DNA of 64,000 bases from positions 124,001-188,000 of the forward strand of contig NZ_CAMYLS010000019.1 in assembly GCF_947259345.1 (NCBI RefSeq), in the 5' to 3' direction. The DNA comes from an uncultured Maricaulis sp. Its GTDB lineage: Bacteria > Pseudomonadota > Alphaproteobacteria > Caulobacterales > Maricaulaceae. Under the pieces are notes generated by a model that saw nothing but the letters and a program-made list of their open reading frames with translations, was not told the DNA's origin and made no database searches. A program made the translations under genes and the position numbers. Of the stretch, positions 8,065-16,255 are shown piece by piece. The stretch's first letter is position 1. The number at the start of each line of letters is the position of its first letter.

Positions 8065-9222
8065 TCAACCTTCGGTGCCGACTGCCGCAAATCCCCGCGC
8101 GAGATCACGGATCAAATCTTCCGGTGCTTCCAGGCCGACCGAGAGACGGATCAGCGCGCCCTCATGCTTGTGGTCCGTCTTCGTGCGCTTCAATTGCGGA
8201 TCACAATGAATGGCGAGGCTTTCATAGCCACCCCAGGAAAAGCCCATCCCGAAGACATTCAGCGCATCGAGGAAACGCTCCGAGGTCGCGATATCCCAGC
8301 CGGGCACTTCAAAGGCGAAGAGGCCGCAGGCGCCGGTGAAGTCGCGCTGGAAGAGGGCATGGTCGGGATGGTCCGGCCGGGCCGGGTGGCGAATGGCGCC
8401 GACTTCGGACCGCGTGGCGAGCCAGTCGGCGATGGCCAGGCTGCTGGCGGCGCTGCGTTCCATCCGGACAGACATTGACCGCAAGCCACGCAGGGCAAGA
8501 TAGGCGTCGTCTGGTCCAGTGTGAAAGCCGAAGGCGCGCTCGGTCGTCTGCAGGCGCTGGAACAGCGCCTCGTCGCGCGCCACGACAGCGCCCATGAGCA
8601 AATCGGAATGCCCACCGACATATTTGGTCAGCGCCTGGGCGGCATAGTCGACCCCCAGCTGAAGCGGCTTGAAGGTCAGGCCGGCACTCCAGGTGTCGTC
8701 GATGATGGTGATGACCCGCTTTTCGCGCGCGACCTTTGCAATCGCGGGGACGTCCTGCATTTCCATGGTCAGGGAGCCGGGGCTTTCCAGCAGGATGGCC
8801 TGGGTCTTGTCGGTGATCAGGTCGCCGATTTCCGCCCCCATACGGGGGGCGAAAAAGCGCGTCGAGACACCGAAGCGCGCCAATTGTGTCAGCAGGAAGT
8901 TGCGGACCGGTCCGTAAATGCAATCCGCCGCCAGGACTTCCCCTCCGGCTTCGGTCGCTGCGAGGATGGACAGTGTATTGGCCATCAGGCCGGACGAGGT
9001 GAGGGCGCAGCCCGCTCCGCCCTGCAGCTCGCTGAGGGCCGTCCGCAAGGCGTCATGCGTTCCCAGGCCGACCCGGCCATAATGCTTGCGTCCTGGCGGA
9101 AAATTGTAGAGAGCGGCGGCGGACGGCGCCAGCATGGTCGATCCGCGCGCGACGGATGGATTGACCTGTCCACGATCATCATGCGGTCGACCCAGACGGG
9201 TGAGGCGGGTTTCGTCTTTCAT
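8065..9222 (-). CDS. metC: Cystathionine beta-lyase (PLP, Cys/Met metabolism family)
   Basis: Splits cystathionine to homocysteine, pyruvate and ammonia in methionine synthesis. The 385-residue PLP type I fold carries the Schiff-base Lys in ALTKYVGGHSD (Lys200), with IIDDTWSAG (about 173-181) holding the Asp that contacts the PLP ring. The start at 9222 was chosen because its ATG overlaps the TGA of sseA (ATGA), which indicates coupling. A cystathionine gamma-lyase or synthase activity cannot be excluded by eye, but the N-terminal pattern LGRPHDDRG fits MetC. It is the last gene of cysK-sseA-metC. Confidence 0.92.
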   Translation of the reverse strand: MKDETRLTRLGRPHDDRGQVNPSVARGSTMLAPSAAALYNFPPGRKHYGRVGLGTHDALRTALSELQGGAGCALTSSGLMANTLSILAATEAGGEVLAADCIYGPVRNFLLTQLARFGVSTRFFAPRMGAEIGDLITDKTQAILLESPGSLTMEMQDVPAIAKVAREKRVITIIDDTWSAGLTFKPLQLGVDYAAQALTKYVGGHSDLLMGAVVARDEALFQRLQTTERAFGFHTGPDDAYLALRGLRSMSVRMERSAASSLAIADWLATRSEVGAIRHPARPDHPDHALFQRDFTGACGLFAFEVPGWDIATSERFLDALNVFGMGFSWGGYESLAIHCDPQLKRTKTDHKHEGALIRLSVGLEAPEDLIRDLARGFAAVGTEG

Positions 9223-10049
9223 GGCGCGGCGCGTCCTGTTTCTATTTCCGTATCGGGACGACTGCCCCATTCGCTCCAGGATCCGTCATAGACGGCAGAG
9301 TCATACCCCAGACAATCCAGTGCCAGCGACAGAATGCAAGCCGTGACCCCAGAGCCGCAGGTGGTGATCACCGGCCGCTCCAGGTCGATCCCGGCCTGCG
9401 CAAAGAGGGTTTCGTCGATCCGTAGCCTGCCCTCGGATGTCAGCAAGGCAGTGAAGGGAAGATTGCGAGCTCCCGGCATATGGCCGGCGCGCATGCCCTC
9501 GCGGGGCTCGGGGACGCGGGCGGTGAAACGGGCCTTCCCACGCGCATCCAGAATCTGGGTCTGACCGGTGCGGATTGCCGCGGTCACGGTCTCCCGATCG
9601 GCGACCCAGGCCGGATTGAGAACGGCCTGAAAATCGCCATCTGACCAATGCGTTGCCGGCTGGTCTTCAACCCGACCGGAAGCCGCAATCCAGGCCGGCA
9701 GGCCGCCATCGAGCACAGCGACCGTATGGAGCCCCATGGCCCTGAACATCCACCAGACCCGCGCAGCGCTGAACAGGCCGAAACGGTCATAGACGATCAG
9801 GTGACTGTCGACATTGATCCCGAGTTCGCGCGCGTGCCGGGCGAATTCAGGCGCGGACGGCAACATGTGCGGCAGCGCATTGGCGGTATCCTTGACGGTA
9901 TCGATATCGAAGCATCGTGCGCCCGGGATAAAGCCCTCAGCGCCACCCTTCGGCCCGGCCGGAAAGGTCCAGCTGGCATCCAGAAAGACGGTGCCCGGAT
10001 CAGACAGGCGCGAAATTGCCACGCTGGCGCAGATCAGCCCCTTGGACAT
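9219..10049 (-). CDS. sseA: 3-mercaptopyruvate / thiosulfate sulfurtransferase
   Basis: Moves sulfur from 3-mercaptopyruvate to cyanide or thiol acceptors. The 276-residue protein has two rhodanese domains; the second holds the active loop CGSGVTA with Cys near residue 231, and this loop type indicates mercaptopyruvate as donor. The ATG at 10049 overlaps the cysK stop by one base (TGATG), and its own TGA overlaps the metC ATG. Its place between cysK and metC points to cysteine breakdown or sulfur recycling. Confidence 0.9.
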   Translation of the reverse strand: MSKGLICASVAISRLSDPGTVFLDASWTFPAGPKGGAEGFIPGARCFDIDTVKDTANALPHMLPSAPEFARHARELGINVDSHLIVYDRFGLFSAARVWWMFRAMGLHTVAVLDGGLPAWIAASGRVEDQPATHWSDGDFQAVLNPAWVADRETVTAAIRTGQTQILDARGKARFTARVPEPREGMRAGHMPGARNLPFTALLTSEGRLRIDETLFAQAGIDLERPVITTCGSGVTACILSLALDCLGYDSAVYDGSWSEWGSRPDTEIETGRAAP

Positions 10050-11050
10050 CAAGCCAGCCAGGCCGGCACGGGCAGGCCTTTTTCGCGCAGAAAATCGGGA
10101 TTGTAGAGTTTGGACTGATAGCGGGCGCCGTGGTCACAAAGGATGGTCACGATCGTATGACCAGGCCCCAGATCACGGGCCATATGCATCGCGCCGGCGA
10201 TATTGATGCCGGACGACCCGCCCAGGCACAGGCCTTCATTCTGAGTCAGTTCAAAAATAATCGGCAGGGCTTCGTCATCGCTGATGCGATAGGCGCGGTC
10301 GACCTGGATGCCTTCGAGATTCGCGGTCACCCGGCTCTGACCGATGCCCTCGGTGATCGAAGTGCCTTCGGCTTTCAGCTCGCCATCCTTGAAGAAGCCG
10401 TAAAGCGCCGCGCCACCCGGGTCGGCAATGCCGATCTGGATATTGTCACGTTTGGCCTTGAGGCCCTGTGAGACGCCACCAAGCGTACCGCCGGATCCGA
10501 CCGCGCAGATAAAGCCATCCAGCTTGCCATCGGTCTGCTCCCAGATTTCCTGCGCCGTCGTGGCCGCATGAAAGTCGCGATTGGCGGTGTTGTCGAACTG
10601 GTTGGCCCAGATCGCGCCATGGGGTTCGCTTTCCTTCAGCTCTGCCGCCAGCGTTCCGGAATAGCGCGCATAGTGATTGGGATTGGCGTAGGGCACGGCG
10701 TCCACTTCGATCAGCTCGGCGCCGAGCAGACGGATAGCGTCCTTCTTTTCCTGCGACTGGGTGCGTGGAAAGACGATGACGACGCGATAACCCAGGGCGC
10801 CGCCGACGAGGGCGAGGCCAATGCCGGTATTCCCGGCCGTGCCCTCGACAATCGTGCCGCCGGGCCTCAGTGAACCGCTGGCTTCTGCTGCGCGAATGAT
10901 ACCCAGCGCTGCCCGGTCCTTGATGGAACCGCCGGGATTGAGGAATTCCGCTTTGCCAAGGATTTCGCATCCCGTGGCTTCTGAGGCGGCGTTCAATCGA
11001 ACCAGCGGTGTGTGTCCAATCAAGTCAATAACGCTGCGGGCAGGTTGCAC
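10049..11050 (-). CDS. cysK: Cysteine synthase (O-acetylserine sulfhydrylase)
   Basis: Makes cysteine from O-acetylserine and sulfide using PLP. The Lys is in GGSIKDRAAL (Lys44), with EGTAGNTGIGLA, GSGGTLGG and GGSSGIN as further cofactor contacts. The GTG at 11050 was chosen, giving 333 residues, because AGGAGA lies 7 bp upstream; a longer open frame to 11158 has no family similarity. The C-terminal block DHGARYQSKLYNPDFLREKG is typical of alphaproteobacterial enzymes. It is the first gene of the operon with sseA and metC. Confidence 0.94.
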   Translation of the reverse strand: MQPARSVIDLIGHTPLVRLNAASEATGCEILGKAEFLNPGGSIKDRAALGIIRAAEASGSLRPGGTIVEGTAGNTGIGLALVGGALGYRVVIVFPRTQSQEKKDAIRLLGAELIEVDAVPYANPNHYARYSGTLAAELKESEPHGAIWANQFDNTANRDFHAATTAQEIWEQTDGKLDGFICAVGSGGTLGGVSQGLKAKRDNIQIGIADPGGAALYGFFKDGELKAEGTSITEGIGQSRVTANLEGIQVDRAYRISDDEALPIIFELTQNEGLCLGGSSGINIAGAMHMARDLGPGHTIVTILCDHGARYQSKLYNPDFLREKGLPVPAWLA

Positions 11051-11156
11051 GGGCAAGTCTCCTAGGTTGGGCCGACCGGTGTCAGTTGGTGTCGCGGATG
11101 GAAAAGAAAATGGCAAGGCCTGCAATCCGGATCGCGGTGGTGCACGTAGGTCAAGC

Positions 11157-11801
11157 ATGACCCGCTATATCCAGATGTTTCAGACGACGCTTCTTGCCCT
11201 TGCCGCGCTCGGTATTGCCGCGGTGCCCGCCTCGGCGGAATTGCCGGAGGATGTCACTTTTGATGTCTTCCGCAATGGCTCGCCCTTTGGCGAACACCGG
11301 GTTGAGTTCTCGGAGCGCGCCGATGGCCGCATGGAAGTGGAGATCGAGATTGGCCTGCGTGTCGGCTTCGGTCCGGTGACTGTTTTCCGATACGAACACG
11401 AGTCCAAAGAGGTCTGGGAGGACGGTGAGCTTGTCTCGCTTGCGGCGATGACCCTGAAGGACGGTGACCGCACCCGCTACGCGCTAGAGCGTGACGACGA
11501 AGGCCGGCTTGTCTCCGACGCCGGGCGTGTCGGTGATCTTGTTCCATCCAGTCACTGGTCGGGGTATGCGGCTGGGCTCCCGGCCGTGCTGAATACCGAG
11601 ACGGGTGAGCCCATGGCCGTCACGATTGAGGATATGGGCATGGACCGTATCGAGACGGTGAGCGGCATGATTGACGCGCGTCGGTTCCGCATGACCGGCA
11701 CCGTGACTGTGGACCTCTGGTATGATGCAGGCGGCCGCTGGGTCGGATGCGCCTTTTCGATCCGGGATCAAGACATTGTCTACCGGCTGCGCGACGCCTG
11801 A
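11157..11801 (+). CDS. Exported DUF6134-family protein
   Basis: A 214-residue protein with a signal peptide (cleavage likely after PASA near residue 24). The rest is beta-rich, with features I associate with DUF6134: FDVFRNGSPFGEHRVEF near the start, FRYEHESKEVWEDGELVSL in the middle, and a W-Y-D segment near the end. It is likely periplasmic and its function is unknown. It diverges from cysK. It ends two bases before the photolyase stop on the other strand. Confidence 0.75.
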   Translation: MTRYIQMFQTTLLALAALGIAAVPASAELPEDVTFDVFRNGSPFGEHRVEFSERADGRMEVEIEIGLRVGFGPVTVFRYEHESKEVWEDGELVSLAAMTLKDGDRTRYALERDDEGRLVSDAGRVGDLVPSSHWSGYAAGLPAVLNTETGEPMAVTIEDMGMDRIETVSGMIDARRFRMTGTVTVDLWYDAGGRWVGCAFSIRDQDIVYRLRDA

Positions 11802-11803
11802 GC

Positions 11804-13291
11804 TCAGGTTTTGGCGTCGGCGGTCTCGGCAGCGGCAGAGGCGCGATCCCTCATGTGCTGGTAGGCGGCCAGAGCGCTTTCGCGCCCCTGCTTCAGTGCC
11901 ACGATGGGTTTGGGATAGGTCTTTCCGAGCGTAACGCCCGCCATCGCGAGAATCCTCTCTGGCTGGTCCCAGGGCGCGTGGATGGCCTTGCTGTCCAGCT
12001 TGGCGAGCTCCGGCACAAAGCGCCGCACATAGCAACCGTCCGGATCGAATTTCTCGCCTTGGCTCACCGGGTTGAATATCCGGAAATAAGGCGCGGCATC
12101 AGCGCCGGAGCCGGCGACCCATTGCCAGCTCGCGGCATTCACATTGAGGTCGGCATCAACCAGCGTGTCCTCGAACCAGGCCATGCCCTCACGCCAGTGA
12201 ACACCGAGGTGCTTGATCAGATAGGAGGCCGCGATCATCCGTGTTCGGTTGTGCATCCATCCGGTTTGCCAGAGCTGACGCATGGCCGCATCAACGATTG
12301 GAACACCCGTTTGACCCTGCTTCCAGGCATCCAGACCCGCCGCGTTGTCACGCCACGGGAAATGGTCGAACTGGGTATTGAAATTGGAGGCTCTCAAATC
12401 GCCGAAATGGTGTGCGAGGTAGATGGCGAAGTCGCGCCAACCGACTTCGGAAAGAAATTTCTCCACCGGCTGGAACGCTCCGCCGCGTTCGGCATGGTCG
12501 CGAGCACGATGCCAAACGGTGCGCGGGGATATCTCGCCCCAAGCGAAATGCGGTGAAAGGCGGGATGTGCCTTCGCGGTCGGGGCGATCCCGATCTGTCG
12601 GGTAGGCGGCCAACGGGCCGGAGAGAAAATCGTCGAGCCGGGCATGGGCTCCCGCTTCACCGGGCGTCCAGTCAACCTCGAATCCACTCGCCCAATTGGG
12701 TCGGCTCGGCAGCAAATTCCAGTCATCCAGCGCCTCGCTCGCGAGGTCCGCGCCTTCGGTCAGGCGCGTCGGTGCTGGCAAGGGATCACGCGGGTCCAGT
12801 GTCCGCAGGGCGGCTTTCCAGAACGGGGTGAAAACCCGGTAGGGCTTGTCCGATCCATTGAGATGGCTGGCCGGATCGATCAACGTGCTCGCACGAAAGC
12901 CGCGCGCTTTGATGCCTGTTCTTTCGAGCTGGCCGGCCAATCGACAATCACGCGCATCCACCTCCGGACGATCGGCTCGATTCCAGTAAATCTCCCGGCT
13001 GCCGGCTTCATGCGCCAGCGCCGGCAGGAGCTCCGCCGGGTCACCGGTTCGCAGGGTGAGGCGGCCGCCGCGCGCTTCCAGATCTTCCGCCAGACGCGTG
13101 AGGGAATGATGCATCCACCAGTGCGAGGCGGCGCCCGGGGCGGACGGCGTTTCACCACGCGTCTCGCGGATGAAAACGCAGACAAGCTTGCGGCCACTGC
13201 GAACAGCGGCATGAAGCGCCGGATTGTCAAGAAGGCGCAGGTCTCTCCGAAACCAGACGAGGGCGGTGTCGGTGGCGCTGGAACTTGCCAT
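11804..13291 (-). CDS. phrB: Deoxyribodipyrimidine photolyase (class I)
   Basis: Repairs cyclobutane pyrimidine dimers using light. The 495-residue protein has an N-terminal antenna domain (ALVWFRRDLRLLDNPALH) and a C-terminal FAD domain with WGEISPRTVWH, EVGWRDFAIYLAHHF, TGVPIVDAAMRQLWQTGWMH and MIAASYLIKHL. The block WQWVAGSGADAAPYFRIFNP is typical of CPD photolyases rather than cryptochromes. The ATG at 13291 was chosen because conserved sequence starts there; the open frame extends further upstream without similarity. It diverges from kdsA. Confidence 0.94.
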   Translation of the reverse strand: MASSSATDTALVWFRRDLRLLDNPALHAAVRSGRKLVCVFIRETRGETPSAPGAASHWWMHHSLTRLAEDLEARGGRLTLRTGDPAELLPALAHEAGSREIYWNRADRPEVDARDCRLAGQLERTGIKARGFRASTLIDPASHLNGSDKPYRVFTPFWKAALRTLDPRDPLPAPTRLTEGADLASEALDDWNLLPSRPNWASGFEVDWTPGEAGAHARLDDFLSGPLAAYPTDRDRPDREGTSRLSPHFAWGEISPRTVWHRARDHAERGGAFQPVEKFLSEVGWRDFAIYLAHHFGDLRASNFNTQFDHFPWRDNAAGLDAWKQGQTGVPIVDAAMRQLWQTGWMHNRTRMIAASYLIKHLGVHWREGMAWFEDTLVDADLNVNAASWQWVAGSGADAAPYFRIFNPVSQGEKFDPDGCYVRRFVPELAKLDSKAIHAPWDQPERILAMAGVTLGKTYPKPIVALKQGRESALAAYQHMRDRASAAAETADAKT

Positions 13292-13390
13292 TCTGGTCCT
13301 GTCGCTCAATAAGGGCCTTGTCTCGTTACGTCGTCGATCCGATATCGGATCAGTCGAGCGGCAGCATTCGCGACCACAAGGAGAGCCCGC

Positions 13391-14239
13391 GTGAGCCAGG
13401 TCAATTCCGTCATTTCCATCCCGCGTCCCGGTCGCAACCCGATAGAGATTGGCAATGACCGCAAACTCACCATGATTGCGGGGCCGTGCCAGCTGGAAAG
13501 CCGGCAGCATGGCCTGGAGGTCTCCGCGCAATTGCGCGAGATTGCGGACCGGCTGGATGTCGGCCTGATTTACAAGACGTCTTTCGACAAGGCGAACCGG
13601 ACCAGTATCAAGGCTCAGCGAGGCCTTGGCCTGGAAGCCTCACTCCCGGTTTTCGCGGAAATCCGCGAGACCAGCGGACTTCCCGTGCTCACGGATGTGC
13701 ATTCGGAAGAACAGGCCCGCATTGCGGCCCAGGCTGTGGATATCATCCAGATCCCGGCTTTCCTGTGCCGCCAGACGGATCTCCTGATCGCGGCGGCCGA
13801 AACCGGCAAGCCGATCAATGTGAAGAAGGGGCAGTTCCTGGCCCCTTGGGACATGAAGAATGTGATCGAAAAGATCGCGGCCGCCGGCAATCCGAACGTC
13901 ATGGCCTGCGAACGTGGCGCCAGCTTCGGCTACAACACCTTGGTCTCGGACATGCGCTCCCTGCCCATCATGGCGCAGTTCGGCGCGCCGGTAGTCTTCG
14001 ACGCCACGCACTCCGTCCAGCAGCCCGGCGGTCAGGGCGCATCGTCCGGCGGCCAGCGCGAATTCGTACCGACCCTGGCCCGCGCCGCCGTGTCGATCGG
14101 TGTTGCAGCCGTTTTCATGGAAACCCATCCGGATCCGGACAATGCCCCGTCTGACGGCCCCAACATGGTGCCACTCAGTGAGTTCGAAGCGCTGGTGAAA
14201 CGCTTGCTGGAATTCGATGCGCTGGCCAAGGGCCTCTAG
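13391..14239 (+). CDS. kdsA: 3-deoxy-8-phosphooctulonate synthase (KDO-8-P synthase)
   Basis: Condenses arabinose 5-phosphate with phosphoenolpyruvate for lipopolysaccharide KDO. The 282-residue length is normal. Family blocks are IAGPCQLES (about 30-38), [12 protein letters not shown] (about 60), [15 protein letters not shown] (about 142), and [14 protein letters not shown] (about 205). The GTG start at 13391 has AAGGAGAG 5 bp upstream. It lies 99 bp from the divergent photolyase gene. Confidence 0.95.
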   Translation: MSQVNSVISIPRPGRNPIEIGNDRKLTMIAGPCQLESRQHGLEVSAQLREIADRLDVGLIYKTSFDKANRTSIKAQRGLGLEASLPVFAEIRETSGLPVLTDVHSEEQARIAAQAVDIIQIPAFLCRQTDLLIAAAETGKPINVKKGQFLAPWDMKNVIEKIAAAGNPNVMACERGASFGYNTLVSDMRSLPIMAQFGAPVVFDATHSVQQPGGQGASSGGQREFVPTLARAAVSIGVAAVFMETHPDPDNAPSDGPNMVPLSEFEALVKRLLEFDALAKGL

Positions 14240-14248
14240 CCCACCAGT

Positions 14249-15451
14249 TCAGAATTCGCGTCGGTCCGGAATCGGGACAACCGGCGTGTCCTCGACATCC
14301 TCGATGTCGTCGAGCGGCGGAGCCCAACGACGCTCTTCTTGCAGGATACTGGTCAGCGTGAAGACGCGCTGGGCCGCGTCCAGACGCAAATCCTCATAGA
14401 AAAGATTGAAGGGCGGCTCGCGGAAATCTTCCGCCAAGCGATTGGGTCTTTGCAGATCACGATGACGTGGCTCGTCCACGAAGAGGATTCCGTCTGCGCA
14501 CTGGGCGCCGGTCTGGCCAGGGATCGGGGCCGGGGTGGTGTCCGGCGGCAGTCCTTCGGCCGCGACGCCCCCGCGATGCTGGCGGGCAGAGGCATATTCA
14601 CTGGTTCGCGCGCCCAGGACCGGATTGATGCATAGCAGGCCCCGGCCTTCCACAAAGGCGAGTTCCCGATCCGGCGTCCAGCTCATCGTGCGCTCAGTGA
14701 GGATGCGGATGCGATTGGATTCCTCTGGCTGGGCGTAGGAGTAGGCCAAGACACAGCGGACATCTTCGGACGTCTCGCAGGGCGGGATTGGGGCAAGTGC
14801 GTCAGAGAAAAGATCCAGCGGGACGGGCGCGTCGATGATGTAGGCGGCGACCAGCCTGACGCGGAGGGTCTCATCCCAAGAGAAACGATCGAGCAGAAGG
14901 CCCAACGCGTGAAACCCTCCCTGACCAACACCGGCGAGGATGATCGGGCGATCAGGGCCAATCTGTTGAAGGAAGGTATCGAAGGCGCGCGCGACATCCT
15001 CATAGGCGAACATGCGAGCCTGAACACTGTCCTCGCGATTATTCATGAAGGCGTAGAGGGCCGCTTGCCGATAGCGCGGCGCAAACAATTCCCCCGAGCG
15101 TGCGAAGGGCGCCGCATAATTGGGCAAGGCGATATCGACGACCTCGCGAACAGCGCTCTCCTTGTCCAATTCACCATTCCAGTTCGCCCCACCGGTATAA
15201 GTTGTTGGGTGGACGAAAAAAACGGCGGCTTCGTCGGGGTTGCTGAAGTTTCCCTGAGCGAACCAGGCATCGGTGGTGGCGTAGTCAGCAGGCGCTGGCG
15301 GCGTATAAGTCTGAAAGGGTTCGCCCGGGTCCTGGAATGTCTGGAAAATCTGATCTCGCAGCAACCAGCTCGCCAGCGTCGAGATGACCAACAGGCCAAG
15401 CCCGCCGGCAATAATCATCCAGCGCGCGATCGAAGTCGGATTGGCGAGCAT
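14249..15451 (-). CDS. DUF3089 alpha/beta-hydrolase-like membrane-anchored protein, nucleophile lost
   Basis: A 400-residue protein with one N-terminal membrane segment (about 10-32) and a DUF3089 fold. Supporting blocks are AVFFVHPTTYTGGANWN (about 73-90), LFAPRYRQAALYAF (about 120) and IILAGVGQGG (about 170-179). In this family the last block is normally GHSQG with the Ser nucleophile; here residue 176 is Gly (codon GGT on the minus strand at 14924-14926). It may be a non-catalytic relative, or may use another residue. It is convergent with kdsA (9-bp gap). Confidence 0.8.
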   Translation of the reverse strand: MLANPTSIARWMIIAGGLGLLVISTLASWLLRDQIFQTFQDPGEPFQTYTPPAPADYATTDAWFAQGNFSNPDEAAVFFVHPTTYTGGANWNGELDKESAVREVVDIALPNYAAPFARSGELFAPRYRQAALYAFMNNREDSVQARMFAYEDVARAFDTFLQQIGPDRPIILAGVGQGGFHALGLLLDRFSWDETLRVRLVAAYIIDAPVPLDLFSDALAPIPPCETSEDVRCVLAYSYAQPEESNRIRILTERTMSWTPDRELAFVEGRGLLCINPVLGARTSEYASARQHRGGVAAEGLPPDTTPAPIPGQTGAQCADGILFVDEPRHRDLQRPNRLAEDFREPPFNLFYEDLRLDAAQRVFTLTSILQEERRWAPPLDDIEDVEDTPVVPIPDRREF

Positions 15452-15592
15452 GTCGAGTCGATTCCTTGTTACGCGTATTGTGTGCTGAGGTCGTGCAGCC
15501 GTGATTGGCGACTGATTTGGCTTGGCTTATGCTGGGGCCGCTGCCGGGGGGTAGTAAAAACGCCAATCCGGCGTCATCTGGACGGGAGCGCC

Positions 15593-16255
15593 ATGTTTCG
15601 CTGGCTTCGCAACAGTTTCCTCACTGGCATTGTCATTGCCACACCCTTGGGCGTGACCTTCTATCTTATCGTGTCATTCGTCGGCTTCGTCGACAATGTG
15701 GTCAAGCCCCTGATCCCTGCGCGCTACAACCCGGAAACCTATCTTCCCGCGGATTTCACGATTCCGGGTCTGGGGGTTTTGATCGCGGTCATCCTGCTCA
15801 CCTCGCTTGGCGCCCTGGCGGCCAATATCTTCGGCCGCACCCTGATCGGTGTCGGCGACCGTATCCTCAATGGCGTGCCGCTGGTGCGAAATGTCTATGG
15901 CGCGCTGAAGCAGATCATGGAGACGGTATTCTCGGGAAAAGCAAACTCCTTCAAGGAAGTGGTGCTGATCGAATACCCGATGAAAGGCCTTTATGTTGTC
16001 GCCTTCGTGTCGGCCGATGGGCAGGGTGATCTCAAACGCAAGATTTCCGATGACGTGATCGCGCTCTTCGTCCCGACGACACCGAACCCGACATCGGGGT
16101 TTCTGCTTTACACGTCGCGGTCGAACACGATCCATGTCGACATGAGCGTCGAGGAAGCGGCCAAGCTGATTATCTCTTTCGGCATGGTGACCCCGGACAA
16201 GCTGCCCGATGAGGTCCGGGCCAAGCTGCCAGACGAAGTCACCAAGCCCCACTAG
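15593..16255 (+). CDS. DUF502 inner-membrane protein
   Basis: A 220-residue protein with two hydrophobic segments, about 8-33 (LTGIVIATPLGVTFYLIVSF) and about 60-80 (GLGVLIAVILLTSLGALAAN). It then has the DUF502 hallmarks GDRILNGVPLVRNVYGALKQ and VVLIEYPMKGLYVVAFVS. The function of the family is unknown; a plant member has been linked to vesicle or auxin traits. GGGAG precedes the ATG. Its TAG stop overlaps that of recG in a palindromic CTAG. Confidence 0.9.
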   Translation: MFRWLRNSFLTGIVIATPLGVTFYLIVSFVGFVDNVVKPLIPARYNPETYLPADFTIPGLGVLIAVILLTSLGALAANIFGRTLIGVGDRILNGVPLVRNVYGALKQIMETVFSGKANSFKEVVLIEYPMKGLYVVAFVSADGQGDLKRKISDDVIALFVPTTPNPTSGFLLYTSRSNTIHVDMSVEEAAKLIISFGMVTPDKLPDEVRAKLPDEVTKPH

